From positions 2,418,001-2,482,000 of the forward strand of contig CAXXEF010000001.1 of the NCBI GenBank assembly GCA_963677825.2: DNA of 64,000 bases, written 5' to 3'. The position numbers were made by a program, and so were the translations under genes. The notes beneath the pieces were generated by a model that did no database searches, was not told the origin of the DNA, and saw nothing but the letters and a program-made list of their open reading frames with translations. Numbering within the stretch: the first letter of the stretch is position 1; every line of letters begins with the position of its first letter. Source of the stretch: Sporobacter sp963677825 (GTDB lineage: Bacteria > Bacillota > Clostridia > Oscillospirales > Oscillospiraceae). Shown in pieces: positions 51,330 through 59,418 of this stretch.

Positions 51330-52607
51330 TCAGCGCGCGCCGATGAATTTTTCGGCCATGATGCCGGCGACTGCGCCGTCGGACGCGGCGGTGACGACCT
51401 GGCGGACGGCCTTTGTGCGGATATCACCGGCGACAAAGACGCCATCAATATTGGTCTTGGTGTCTTCACCGGCGACGATGTAGCCGCCCTCGTCGAGCGT
51501 CAGCTGGTCTTTGAACGGTTCGGAGGCCGGCTCCGAGCCGATGTAGACGAACGCGCCGTCCGTCTTGACTTCAGTCACGTCGCCCGTCTTGATATTCTCG
51601 ACCTCGACGCTCTCAAGCGAATAGTCGAGCCCGTTAACCTTGTTGACCTTGGAATCGTAAATGACTTTGATCTTATCGCTGCCGAACGTTTCTTCAGTCG
51701 TGCTCATCGCGGCACGGAACGCGCTGCGATGGATGATCGTTACGCTCGAGGCATAGCGCGTGAGGAACAGCGCCTCGTCAATTGCGGAGTTGCCGCCGCC
51801 GACGACGACGACGTCACGGTCTTGATACATCGAACCGTCGCATGTGGCACAGTAGTGGACGCCGCGCCCCTTGTATTCGTCGGCATTTTCGGCTTTGAGC
51901 GAGCGGGGGCTTGCGCCGGCGGCAACGACGACGGTTTTGGCGAAATATTCCGTATCCTCGGTCAAGACGCGCTTGACGTCGCCGGTGAGATCGACGTCAA
52001 AGATTTCCTTAAGATCATCGATCTTTGCGCCGAAGGAGACGGCTTGCTCGCGCATGTTGGCAATCAGATCTTTGCCGCGCACGGTCCCGGGCGTGCCGGG
52101 GTAGTTGGCGATGTGATACGTTGACGATGCCTGCCCGCCGGGCACGCTCGTATCGACCACGATGGTATCCAGCTTAGCGCGGGACGTGTAGATGGCCGCG
52201 GACAGGCCGGCCGCCCCGGCGCCGAGGATGAGCACATCGCACTCAACGCGTGAGACCGGTTCTTTAGGCAGCACGTCACCTAAAATGTCTTCGATGGCGT
52301 GACGGACCTGCGGTTTGTTCATAAAGCCCGACAGGCGCGAGCCGACTTCCTTGCCGTTTTGGTAAAACAGGACGGTCGGGCTGCCGGTAACGTTGATGCT
52401 CTTGGCAAACTCGCGGTTATCCTGCCGGAACATCTTGATGAATTTGATCTTGCCGTCGTATTTGCCGGCCATTTTTTCGAAGATCGGTGCGAGCACCTCG
52501 CATGGGGCACAATCATCGGAGTAAAAGTCAATGATGACGGGGATCGGGCTGTCGAGGACGACCGACTGGAATTCGTCGGCATTGATGTGTTGAATAGTAT
52601 GGCTCAT
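51330..52607 (-). CDS. Thioredoxin-thioredoxin reductase fusion
   Basis: A 425-residue flavoprotein. The start at ATG 52607 overlaps the stop of the radical SAM gene by 4 bases. Residues 1-105 are a thioredoxin domain with active site CAPC (Cys33, Cys36; usual CGPC). Residues about 120-425 are a TrxB-type reductase: FAD site ILGAGAAGLSAAIY, NADPH site VVVGGGNSAIDEALFL and redox CATC, plus VFVAGDIRTK near the end. The reductase would keep its own thioredoxin reduced. Coupling to the peptide-modifying genes suggests it supplies thiols or disulfide control for a Cys-rich peptide. Confidence 0.93.
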   Translation of the reverse strand: MSHTIQHINADEFQSVVLDSPIPVIIDFYSDDCAPCEVLAPIFEKMAGKYDGKIKFIKMFRQDNREFAKSINVTGSPTVLFYQNGKEVGSRLSGFMNKPQVRHAIEDILGDVLPKEPVSRVECDVLILGAGAAGLSAAIYTSRAKLDTIVVDTSVPGGQASSTYHIANYPGTPGTVRGKDLIANMREQAVSFGAKIDDLKEIFDVDLTGDVKRVLTEDTEYFAKTVVVAAGASPRSLKAENADEYKGRGVHYCATCDGSMYQDRDVVVVGGGNSAIDEALFLTRYASSVTIIHRSAFRAAMSTTEETFGSDKIKVIYDSKVNKVNGLDYSLESVEVENIKTGDVTEVKTDGAFVYIGSEPASEPFKDQLTLDEGGYIVAGEDTKTNIDGVFVAGDIRTKAVRQVVTAASDGAVAGIMAEKFIGAR

Positions 52608-54772
52608 TGGACAGGTCCTTTCGCTTTGATTTTGATCTTGGGGAAGTAGGGGCACCGCGCGCCCATGCAGTCTTTGTTGGTTTTAAACTGCGTACAGCGG
52701 TAAGGCACCGTTGTTTTATTGGTAAACCAATCGGTATCTTTGACGAAGGTGCTGATGGACGTCACGGCGTCGCGCTTGCAGCAGCGCGGCCCGCCGAATG
52801 CGCCCAAGGCCGTCAGCGCCCTGGCGACTACGGTCATCGCCTCGCCGCGCTCTTCGTCGGAATACGGCGTCGCCTTGCTGAGAATCGACGCGGCGATGCC
52901 GGTGCCGGCGGCTGCACCGCACACGCCCGTGTAGCCGCAGCTGCCGCCCTTCACGTCTTTGCCGCGCCGGATGGCTTCGGCAATCTGCTTGTTGTCGCGG
53001 TAGCCCTGTTGGTTTTGATAAGCCGTGACGAGTACGGCCGGTACGATACTGTGGTACTCCGGTCCGTGCATTTTCAGCTCGGGCAGCTTGAACGTTTCAA
53101 GCAGCAGCGCCATAGGATCGGCGAACGTGCTCTTTGATAAAACACGCTCCACTTGCGTTAGAATATCCTCGCCGTGACAGCTGTCGCAAACGTAATGCCC
53201 GGTGACACAGGTTACCGTCGTTTGAAAATCTTTGCCGCAGATGGCGCAGGTATCGTTGTGAGCCGTATTTTGATACGCGAGTGCTGCACCGCAGATGACG
53301 CAGCCTGCCGTATTATGCGTATCGCTGCCGCAGTCGCAGCTTGATGTAGCCGACGGTGTGCCGCAGCCGCAATCGTCATCCGACGATTCATGCACGGCTT
53401 CAAGATCGTCGGTCATGCGACGGATATCATCGATGTAATGGTTGACGCCGATTTCAAGCAGCTCATGAATCGGACGGCAGTCCGGCGTGAGCGGGTCGCA
53501 GTTATTTTTGTTGGCGGACACGACGCCGCAGCCGCCGCCGCAGATCACGTCGTATTTACAGGTGCGGCACTTTTCGATGGCCGTCACGTCGCGCTTTTGC
53601 CAGGTTGCGACGGCTTTTTCATCGAGATGCACCTCGGGATAAAATGTCCCGAGCTGATACTCTTTGCGGCCGCAGCTGGCAGTACAGCCGTAGATTTCGC
53701 CGTTAAGGTCGAACACCCATTCCGTTTTAGCGGCCGGACACGTGTCGAAGCTGGCCATGTAGAGTTCGCCCGTCTCGATCATATGGCGGATGCCCTTGAA
53801 GTCGGGGCGGTGGAACTTGGCGAGGATCGGGTTCTTTTTGCTCATCGCGGCGTATTCCGCCCAGAGGCCCGCCTGTGTCATCAGGTGCTGCGGTTTAAAG
53901 TAGCAGTCAAACAGCTCATAGTTGCGCCCGAGCTGCGTCTTGAATTTCTCGGGCGGCAGATCGAGCCAGCCGAAGCTGTCCAGATGCTCGGCGAGATGGA
54001 CGATATCGCCGATGTTCTCCGCGTCAACGACCGTGCGCAGATTGACGGGGAAGCCCGCGTCAACTGCCGCGCCGATACCGGCGATAACGTCGTCGTACGT
54101 GCCGTTGCCGTTGGCCAGTGCGCGGCGCGCGTTGTGCACGTCGCGGCTGCCGTCGAGCGTGAACTGGATCTCTTTGACTGTCGCGCGCTTGAGGATGTCG
54201 ACGAATTTCGTGAAGTCGTAGCCGTTGGTGACGGCAGCTATTTCGTAGCCCTCGTCAGCGCAGCGGCCGACGATGTATTCAATTATTTCACGCTGTCTGG
54301 GTGAATAGACAAGTGGCTCGCCGCCGAACAGCGTGATAAACGGTTTTTGCTCCAAATGTCCGAACGTTTTACGTGCGTAATCGAAAAATGCGTCGACGGC
54401 GTCCTTCGTAATAATGTCATACTCGGCGTCGATGCCGTGCTGGTAGCAGTATGTGCACGCAAGATTGCAGCCATACGTCGGGATGAGCATCAGCTGCGTC
54501 TGGGAGTTTTCGATTTCCTGCCTGAACGCCGTATACGCTTCGTCAATGGCTTTTTGCTCGTCTGCCGCCGTCTCGTACGCGTAGCCGCGATCAAGAATGT
54601 AGGCGGTGAAGTCCGTGTCAGCAACCGTGAGACCGGCTTCGATATCCTGTAACAGCGCGTTGTCACGTGCGTCCATCATGTCGAAGCTGCCGGAGACGGG
54701 GTTGAGGATCACAAACTCCGGCGGCTCGGTGTTTTTTATTGGTAAAATGATATTGTTTCTGGCGAGAATCAT
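52604..54772 (-). CDS. Radical SAM/SPASM protein with C-terminal DUF5714-like domain, candidate peptide maturase
   Basis: A 722-residue protein; ATG 54772 follows GGAGG. Residues 95-300 form the radical SAM core with Cys102, Cys106 and Cys109 in GCNLACTYCYQ, and FGGEPL after it. Residues about 300-435 form a SPASM-type region for further iron-sulfur clusters (CPAAKTEW, CRTCKYDVICGGGC). Residues about 470-550 hold many CxxC pairs (CGCG, CVICG, CAICGKDF, VCDSCHGED), and residues 550-722 match the DUF5714 type (ESFKLPELKMHGPEYH-like, GSCGYTGVCGAAAGTG). Radical SAM/SPASM enzymes modify small peptides; the five-cysteine peptide gene 54 bases upstream is the obvious substrate candidate. Confidence 0.88.
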   Translation of the reverse strand: MILARNNIILPIKNTEPPEFVILNPVSGSFDMMDARDNALLQDIEAGLTVADTDFTAYILDRGYAYETAADEQKAIDEAYTAFRQEIENSQTQLMLIPTYGCNLACTYCYQHGIDAEYDIITKDAVDAFFDYARKTFGHLEQKPFITLFGGEPLVYSPRQREIIEYIVGRCADEGYEIAAVTNGYDFTKFVDILKRATVKEIQFTLDGSRDVHNARRALANGNGTYDDVIAGIGAAVDAGFPVNLRTVVDAENIGDIVHLAEHLDSFGWLDLPPEKFKTQLGRNYELFDCYFKPQHLMTQAGLWAEYAAMSKKNPILAKFHRPDFKGIRHMIETGELYMASFDTCPAAKTEWVFDLNGEIYGCTASCGRKEYQLGTFYPEVHLDEKAVATWQKRDVTAIEKCRTCKYDVICGGGCGVVSANKNNCDPLTPDCRPIHELLEIGVNHYIDDIRRMTDDLEAVHESSDDDCGCGTPSATSSCDCGSDTHNTAGCVICGAALAYQNTAHNDTCAICGKDFQTTVTCVTGHYVCDSCHGEDILTQVERVLSKSTFADPMALLLETFKLPELKMHGPEYHSIVPAVLVTAYQNQQGYRDNKQIAEAIRRGKDVKGGSCGYTGVCGAAAGTGIAASILSKATPYSDEERGEAMTVVARALTALGAFGGPRCCKRDAVTSISTFVKDTDWFTNKTTVPYRCTQFKTNKDCMGARCPYFPKIKIKAKGPVQ

Positions 54773-54798
54773 GGAATAGCCTCCAAGTACAAAGTGAC

Positions 54799-54818
54799 GG
54801 GGCGGCTTAAGCCGCCCC
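54799..54818 (-). other. Perfect palindrome between peptide and maturase genes
   Basis: ggggcggcttaagccgcccc, a perfect 20-base inverted repeat located 8 bases after the peptide stop and 26 bases before the maturase start. There is no T-run. Such hairpins between precursor and maturase genes can stabilise the precursor mRNA and lower downstream expression. Confidence 0.6.
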
Positions 54819-54826
54819 ATGGTCTA

Positions 54827-54931
54827 TTAGTCGTGACAGCCTGCGACGACCTTCGAGGATTTCGAGCAGCACTGAGCAGTGACAAAAGTTTGGCAGCAGC
54901 CTTTTGTGCCGGGCTTTGTAACCTTTTTCAT
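54827..54931 (-). CDS. Candidate RiPP precursor peptide, 34 residues with five cysteines
   Basis: A short gene below usual annotation limits. It starts MKKVTKPGTKG and has cysteines at residues 12, 13, 21, 22 and 32 (two CC pairs, then GCHD at the end). ATG 54931 overlaps the methyltransferase stop as ATGA and follows AAGGGAGG, so translation is coupled. The N-terminal 11 residues are basic and cysteine-free, a short leader-like part; the rest is Cys/Ser/Thr/Val-rich. The position between a methyltransferase and a radical SAM/SPASM maturase is typical for a peptide substrate. It could alternatively be a small metal-binding peptide. I do not recognise the family. Confidence 0.8.
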   Translation of the reverse strand: MKKVTKPGTKGCCQTFVTAQCCSKSSKVVAGCHD

Positions 54932-55575
54932 GATAGACCTCCCTTCGCTGGATGTGATATTTTAACAGCCCGAATGGTCAGGCTGATAAAATCGTAGCCG
55001 TTTTTCACGTACTCACGACGTTTGAGAATGTCTACGCTGTCAAAACCGGACGCACGGATGCTCTCAAGATACGCCTGCTCCGTGACAGCACCGCCGAAGC
55101 AGTCGGCCCAGGCCTCGGGATCGTTCTTGACAGACTCGGGCAGCGGCTCTTTCGTCACCGCGTCGGACACGACGAAACGGCCGTTCGGGCGCAGGACGCG
55201 GTAGATTTCGCGATAGACGCGCGCTTTGTCCCGGGCGTGGTTAATGACGCAATTGGAGATGACGGCGTCGAATCTTTCGTCGGCAAAGGGGAGCTTCTCG
55301 ATATCGCCGCGTACAAACGACGCGTTTGTAAAGCCGGCGTCCATCGCGTTTTCGGTCGCTTTGACGACCATCGCGCTGGTCAAGTCGAGCCCGACGGCGT
55401 GACCGCCGGAGCCTGTGCGCCGCGCGGCTTCGAGCGTATCGGTGCCGCGGCCGCAACCGAGGTCGAGGATGGACTCGCCTTGTACGATGTTCAACGCTTC
55501 GAGGTTGTTGCCGCAGCTGAGATTAGAGCAGGAAGCGGCTTCCTTGGTATAGCGTTCGCTGATTTTCTGCTGCAT
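54928..55575 (-). CDS. SAM-dependent methyltransferase, ArsM-like
   Basis: A 215-residue class I methyltransferase. The SAM site is ILDLGCGRGTDTLEAARRTG near residue 40, followed by GLDLTSAMV, and FDAVISNCVINHARDK and LRPNGRFVVSDAV in the arsenite-methyltransferase style. Cysteines near the N-terminus (CSNLSC) and in WADCFGGAV lie near the places where ArsM binds As(III). It is the first gene of the peptide/radical SAM operon, its stop overlapping the peptide start. The acceptor could be the peptide, arsenic or another thiophilic element; no ars genes are nearby. Confidence 0.87.
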   Translation of the reverse strand: MQQKISERYTKEAASCSNLSCGNNLEALNIVQGESILDLGCGRGTDTLEAARRTGSGGHAVGLDLTSAMVVKATENAMDAGFTNASFVRGDIEKLPFADERFDAVISNCVINHARDKARVYREIYRVLRPNGRFVVSDAVTKEPLPESVKNDPEAWADCFGGAVTEQAYLESIRASGFDSVDILKRREYVKNGYDFISLTIRAVKISHPAKGGLS

Positions 55576-55701
55576 ATGTCACCTCAACAAATCAATGGCG
55601 CGCCGTAGGGCGCGTGTATGCTCTTATAATAAAGATTTACTGCCGATTTTCCGTGACCATGTTACAGTTGTTTCTTTTCGATGTTTTGCCGCCGTCCGAA
55701 G

Positions 55702-56229
55702 TTAGTCAGACGGTTGCCGGAGCAGCTTCTTTCGCTGTTTATAATCCGGCAGGACAGACGCGATGAGCGCGTAAAACTCCCGCCCGTGATTTTTGTGCCG
55801 GATATGCGCCAGCTCGTGCACAACGACGTAGTCGACGGCTGCGTCCGGGTAGCGCATTAAATGGTAGGAAAAGCACAGGCTGTTTTTACCGCTGCAGCTG
55901 CCGAAACGCTTTTCCGCTCGTGTAATTTTCACGCCGGACGGGTACAGACCCATGATTGCCGCAAAATGCGCCACGCGTGGCGGGATCGATTCTTTTGCCT
56001 GCGCAATCAATGCGCATTTTTCCTCTTCCGACAACACGACACGCCGCGCGGCGCGCTCGCGCTGGCGATCCAGATGCGTGACGATCCAGTCTGTGTTGGA
56101 ACGAACAAGCCGTTCGATCGACTGTGCCGACGCGCGCATCGGTGCGCGGACGACGATGCGTAGGTCGCTCGTGATTTCGAGCGCGAGCGTTTTGCGCTTT
56201 GATCGAATCACGGAATAATCATAGTTCAT
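55702..56229 (-). CDS. YgjP-like zinc metallopeptidase
   Basis: A 175-residue M48/SprT-related protein. The zinc motif VVHELAHIRHKNHGREFY contains HELAH and a third ligand (HxxxH...E pattern). Further family features are WIVTHLDRQRERAAR and GSCSGKNSLCFSYHLMRYP. It is shorter than YgjP (about 230 residues) and lacks the usual N-terminal extension. It lies 126 bases upstream of the methyltransferase in the same direction; a link to peptide processing is possible but not indicated by coupling. Confidence 0.88.
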   Translation of the reverse strand: MNYDYSVIRSKRKTLALEITSDLRIVVRAPMRASAQSIERLVRSNTDWIVTHLDRQRERAARRVVLSEEEKCALIAQAKESIPPRVAHFAAIMGLYPSGVKITRAEKRFGSCSGKNSLCFSYHLMRYPDAAVDYVVVHELAHIRHKNHGREFYALIASVLPDYKQRKKLLRQPSD

Positions 56230-56343
56230 GGTTTTTACCGTTTTCTTAATTGGATTTATATGTTAAGTTTATCACGCGGCTTATTAAAAAGAAAGACGCC
56301 GCAACAATGTTTATCGCGGTTTGCCTATACGGCCGATGCCGGA

Positions 56344-56372
56344 TTGACGCGTGTTCACGTCGATGGTAATAT
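56344..56372 (+). promoter_or_regulatory. Promoter of the YbaK-like gene
   Basis: TTGACG (56344-56349), 17-bp spacer ending TGG, TAATAT (56367-56372), about 34 bases before the ATG. Confidence 0.65.
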
Positions 56373-56405
56373 CTAGGCAGGAAATGTCAGACAAGGGAGC
56401 CGGTT

Positions 56406-56873
56406 ATGGAAAAAACCAATGTCATGCGCACCCTAGATCAAAAGCACATACCGTATAAAACGCATACCTACGATTCAAGCGTCACAGATGGCGTCTCCGT
56501 GGCGGAGCTGATCGGGGAAAGCGCCGAGCGGGTGTTCAAAACGCTTGTCACCGCGGCGAACACGGGCGAGCATCTGGTGTTCGTCATACCCGTGACCGAC
56601 AGTCTTGATCTGAAAAAGGCCGCAAAGGCCGCCGGCGTCAAATCGGCCGCGATGCTCAAACAAAAAGAGCTCCTGCCGCTGACCGGGTACGTCCACGGCG
56701 GGTGTTCTCCCATTGGCATGAAAAAGCAGTTCCGAACATTCGTCGACGAAACGGCGCGTCTGTTCGACGCGTTAATCGTCAGTGCCGGCAAAATCGGCTT
56801 TCAGGTCGAGATTGATCCGGACAGTCTTGCGGTTTTGACCGGCGCTGAATTTGCCGGCGTGACGGTTTATTAG
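56406..56873 (+). CDS. YbaK/EbsC-family Cys-tRNA(Pro) deacylase
   Basis: A 155-residue editing hydrolase that removes cysteine mischarged on tRNA(Pro). It begins with KTNVMRTLDQKHIPYKTH-like text (quoted: NVMRTLDQKHIPYK), then VFKTLVTAAN, the DLKKAAKAAG segment with the conserved lysines, and GYVHGGCSPIGMKK, the family signature loop. Convergent with dapF-like gene, 5 bases apart, with no terminator between. Confidence 0.93.
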   Translation: MEKTNVMRTLDQKHIPYKTHTYDSSVTDGVSVAELIGESAERVFKTLVTAANTGEHLVFVIPVTDSLDLKKAAKAAGVKSAAMLKQKELLPLTGYVHGGCSPIGMKKQFRTFVDETARLFDALIVSAGKIGFQVEIDPDSLAVLTGAEFAGVTVY

Positions 56874-56878
56874 CTGAC

Positions 56879-57757
56879 TTATTCGGCGAGGTCCAATACA
56901 AAATCCTGAATCAGTTCGTCGCTCAAAACACCTTCGGCGATCTGGCGGACCTCGCCGGTCATCAGCAGGGTATAGTCCGGTCCGACATCGACGACGAGCT
57001 CTCCGCCGGGCATCTTCAGTGTGACGGGACTCACCGCCAGCCCTTTTTTCACCAACACGCTCGCCACCGCCGAGGCCGAGCTGCCGGAGGCCAGCGTATA
57101 GCCCGCGCCGCGTTCCCAGATGAGCATCTCGGCCTCATGCCGATGGACGGGCCGGACGAACTGGACATTTATGCGGTTGGGGAACATCGGATGCCGCTCA
57201 ATCGCCGGTCCGTACTGTTTGACCGCCGATACGTCCAGCGTGTCTGTTAAAATCACACAGTGGGGGTTGCCGACCGAGACGCAGTCGATCTTGTATTCCC
57301 GGTCCAAAACGCGCAATGTTTCGCCGGAAATCTCGTTGTTGTCCGAGCGCACGGGGATGTCGGCGGCGTTGAATATCGCCCGCCCCATGTCGACGGCGAC
57401 GTATCGGGCCCGGTTGTTGTTGATTTCGAAGATGTTGGCGCGCGCAATGCCGCCGGCCGTTTCAATCGAAAATTCCCGGCTGCCGGCATAGCCATAATCA
57501 AAGAGGAACTTGGCGAAAATGCGCAGGCCGTTGCCGCTTTTCTCCGCCTCGGAGCCGTCCGGGTTAAAGATTTTAAGGCCGAAATCGGCTTTGACCGACG
57601 CGGTCTTGAGTAAAATGCCGTCGGAGCCGATGCCGTAATGCACGTCACAGATGCGCCGGACGGCGTTCGGCGTCGGCGTAAAGCGTATACTTTCCGAATC
57701 GAACACGATATAATCGTTACCGAGACCGTGGTACTTGACAAAACTGTTGACCGGCAT
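56879..57757 (-). CDS. Diaminopimelate epimerase-like protein lacking both catalytic cysteines
   Basis: A 292-residue member of the DapF fold; start at ATG 57757 after GGAAGGTG. The N-terminal FVKYHGLGNDYIVF and mid VGNPHCVI are typical. In DapF the two acid/base cysteines sit in GNGxRC and ERGxGxTxACGT-like motifs. Here they read GNGLRIF (Ile80 in place of Cys) and ERGAGYTLASGSSASA (Ser in place of Cys). Unless other residues substitute, it should not racemise diaminopimelate by the known mechanism. It may be a different isomerase or a binding protein of the same fold. Confidence 0.85.
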   Translation of the reverse strand: MPVNSFVKYHGLGNDYIVFDSESIRFTPTPNAVRRICDVHYGIGSDGILLKTASVKADFGLKIFNPDGSEAEKSGNGLRIFAKFLFDYGYAGSREFSIETAGGIARANIFEINNNRARYVAVDMGRAIFNAADIPVRSDNNEISGETLRVLDREYKIDCVSVGNPHCVILTDTLDVSAVKQYGPAIERHPMFPNRINVQFVRPVHRHEAEMLIWERGAGYTLASGSSASAVASVLVKKGLAVSPVTLKMPGGELVVDVGPDYTLLMTGEVRQIAEGVLSDELIQDFVLDLAE

Positions 57758-57845
57758 GCTATCACCTTCCGTTATAAGATTATGATGGTATCTATTGTAC
57801 CATCCGCCACCCATAAAACCAATACGATTTTGATGGAGTTAAGCA

Positions 57846-58601
57846 ATGTCTGAACACGACCATCAGCTGAATAAACGATTTATAGAGTTGTCTGCGCGTG
57901 CCTCGGCGCAAAATCGTTGGACGCACACCGATTTCCTCAGCCTTGCCGAGCAGGACGCCTTGTACCGTATCACACCGGCTGAATTAAGCGCGTCTTTCAC
58001 ACTATACGGCGGTTTCGACGGTGCGGAGCGCCGCGTCGCAGCGTTTGGCAGTGAGGATATTTGTGGCTACACTAAAAATCCGCCAATTATCTGCATAAAA
58101 ATTGCGCCGCGCGCGCCGAAGTTTGCCGAAAGCCTGACACACCGAGATTTTCTCGGCGCGCTCGTCGGGCTGGGGATCGAACGGCGTGTGCTGGGCGACA
58201 TCGTTATTCAAGACGACGCTGCGTATCTGTTCTGCCTTGACTCGATCGCCGGGTTCATCACGGAAAACCTCACACAGGTACGCCGTACAAGCGTCACCTG
58301 TGTCGAGCTGGACGCGGCGCCCGACATTATTGCGGCCGTACCGGACGTCGTGAGCGTCAACGTCGCGTCTGAGCGGCTCGACGCGCTCGTCGCCGCCGTG
58401 TTCAAGCTCTCGCGCGGCGACGCGCAGACGCTGTTCGGGCAGGACAAGATCTTCGTCGGCGGTCGGCTCGTATCGAGTCCCGGACGTGTGCCGGACGCGG
58501 GCGACATCGTTTCTGTGCGCGGCTACGGACGGTTTATCTACGAGGGCGCCACGCGCCAGACGCGTAAAGGGCGGCTGTTCGTCGATGTGCGGGTGTACTA
58601 G
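57846..58601 (+). CDS. YlmH-like S4-domain RNA-binding protein
   Basis: A 251-residue protein. The N-terminal two thirds follow the YlmH pattern (FLSLAEQDAL, YGGFDGAERRVAAF, RDFLGALVGLGIERRVLGDI). Residues about 178-240 form the S4 RNA-binding fold (RLDALVAAVFKLSRGDAQTLF, then GRVPDAGDIVSVRGYGRF). YlmH proteins bind ribosomes and act in ribosome rescue or division-associated roles. The usual ylm/divIVA neighbours are missing here; it diverges from the dapF-like gene. Confidence 0.92.
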   Translation: MSEHDHQLNKRFIELSARASAQNRWTHTDFLSLAEQDALYRITPAELSASFTLYGGFDGAERRVAAFGSEDICGYTKNPPIICIKIAPRAPKFAESLTHRDFLGALVGLGIERRVLGDIVIQDDAAYLFCLDSIAGFITENLTQVRRTSVTCVELDAAPDIIAAVPDVVSVNVASERLDALVAAVFKLSRGDAQTLFGQDKIFVGGRLVSSPGRVPDAGDIVSVRGYGRFIYEGATRQTRKGRLFVDVRVY

Positions 58602-58627
58602 ACATAAAAGGGAGGAAGACGATAGGT

Positions 58628-59020
58628 ATGAACGCTAAAGTTGAAACCGTCGACGCGTATATTGCCCAATTCCCTGAAGATGTACAGCAAGTTCTAAGTG
58701 CGCTACGTACCATCGTTCGTCAGGAAGCGCCGGACGCCGACGAGAAAATGGCATATGCCATCCCAACATACTATTTAAACGGCAATCTAGTTCATTTTGC
58801 AGCATATAAGGCCCACATTGGTTTTTACCCTGCGCCGTCGGGCGTTGCGGCGTTTCAAGAAGAATTGAAGGACTATAAAACGTCGAAAGGCGCGGTGCAG
58901 CTGCCGCTCAGCGAGCCGCTGCCGGCCGATCTGATCCGCCGGATTGTCCGGTTCCGCGTTGCAGAAAACACGGACAAAGAATATACAAACGACCATGAAG
59001 AAAAGCAGGTGAACGAATGA
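58628..59020 (+). CDS. DUF1801-family protein
   Basis: A 130-residue protein. Family features: VDAYIAQFPEDVQQVLSALR, the MAYAIPTYYLNGNLVHFAAY core, HIGFYP, and KGAVQLPLSEPLP. The family folds like YdhG/frataxin-like proteins; function is not established. GGGAGG lies upstream of the ATG. Its stop overlaps the next start (ATGA), so the two may be co-expressed. Confidence 0.88.
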   Translation: MNAKVETVDAYIAQFPEDVQQVLSALRTIVRQEAPDADEKMAYAIPTYYLNGNLVHFAAYKAHIGFYPAPSGVAAFQEELKDYKTSKGAVQLPLSEPLPADLIRRIVRFRVAENTDKEYTNDHEEKQVNE

Positions 59021-59403
59021 TCTACGCCAGTATTGCCGCCGTGTTGCTCGCGGCTATCGCTGTGCTGTACATATTGCTGATCGCCGGGCTGCCGTACGGC
59101 GAATTTGCCATGGGCGGGCAATACAAGACAGTGCCGAATAAAAAGAAACCGGTTTATGTTGTCTCACTGCTTTTTCAGGCGGTTGCCATTGTCGTCGTTT
59201 TGCAGATGGCGTACGCGCTGCCGCTGATGCTGCCGTACAACGTAACGCGGATTGTCTGTTTTGTATTTGCAGCATACTTTACGTTGGGCATCTTTATGAA
59301 TGCCATTTCAAAAAGCAAAAAAGAGCGCGCCGTCATGACACCGGTCTCCGCCGTCATCGCCGCATGCTTCTGGATCATAGCACTCGGCAGCGCGCCCGTT
59401 TAA
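59017..59403 (+). CDS. Small four-helix membrane protein
   Basis: A 128-residue protein with four hydrophobic segments (IYASIAAVLLAAIAVLYILL, YVVSLLFQAVAIVVVLQMA, then IVCFVFAAYFTLGIFMNAI and VSAVIAACFWIIALG). A short conserved-looking GLPYGEFAMGGQYKTVPNK loop follows helix 1. Start overlaps the DUF1801 stop. Not recognised beyond being an uncharacterised membrane protein. Confidence 0.7.
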   Translation: MIYASIAAVLLAAIAVLYILLIAGLPYGEFAMGGQYKTVPNKKKPVYVVSLLFQAVAIVVVLQMAYALPLMLPYNVTRIVCFVFAAYFTLGIFMNAISKSKKERAVMTPVSAVIAACFWIIALGSAPV

Positions 59404-59418
59404 AAAGGCGGAGAGCTT

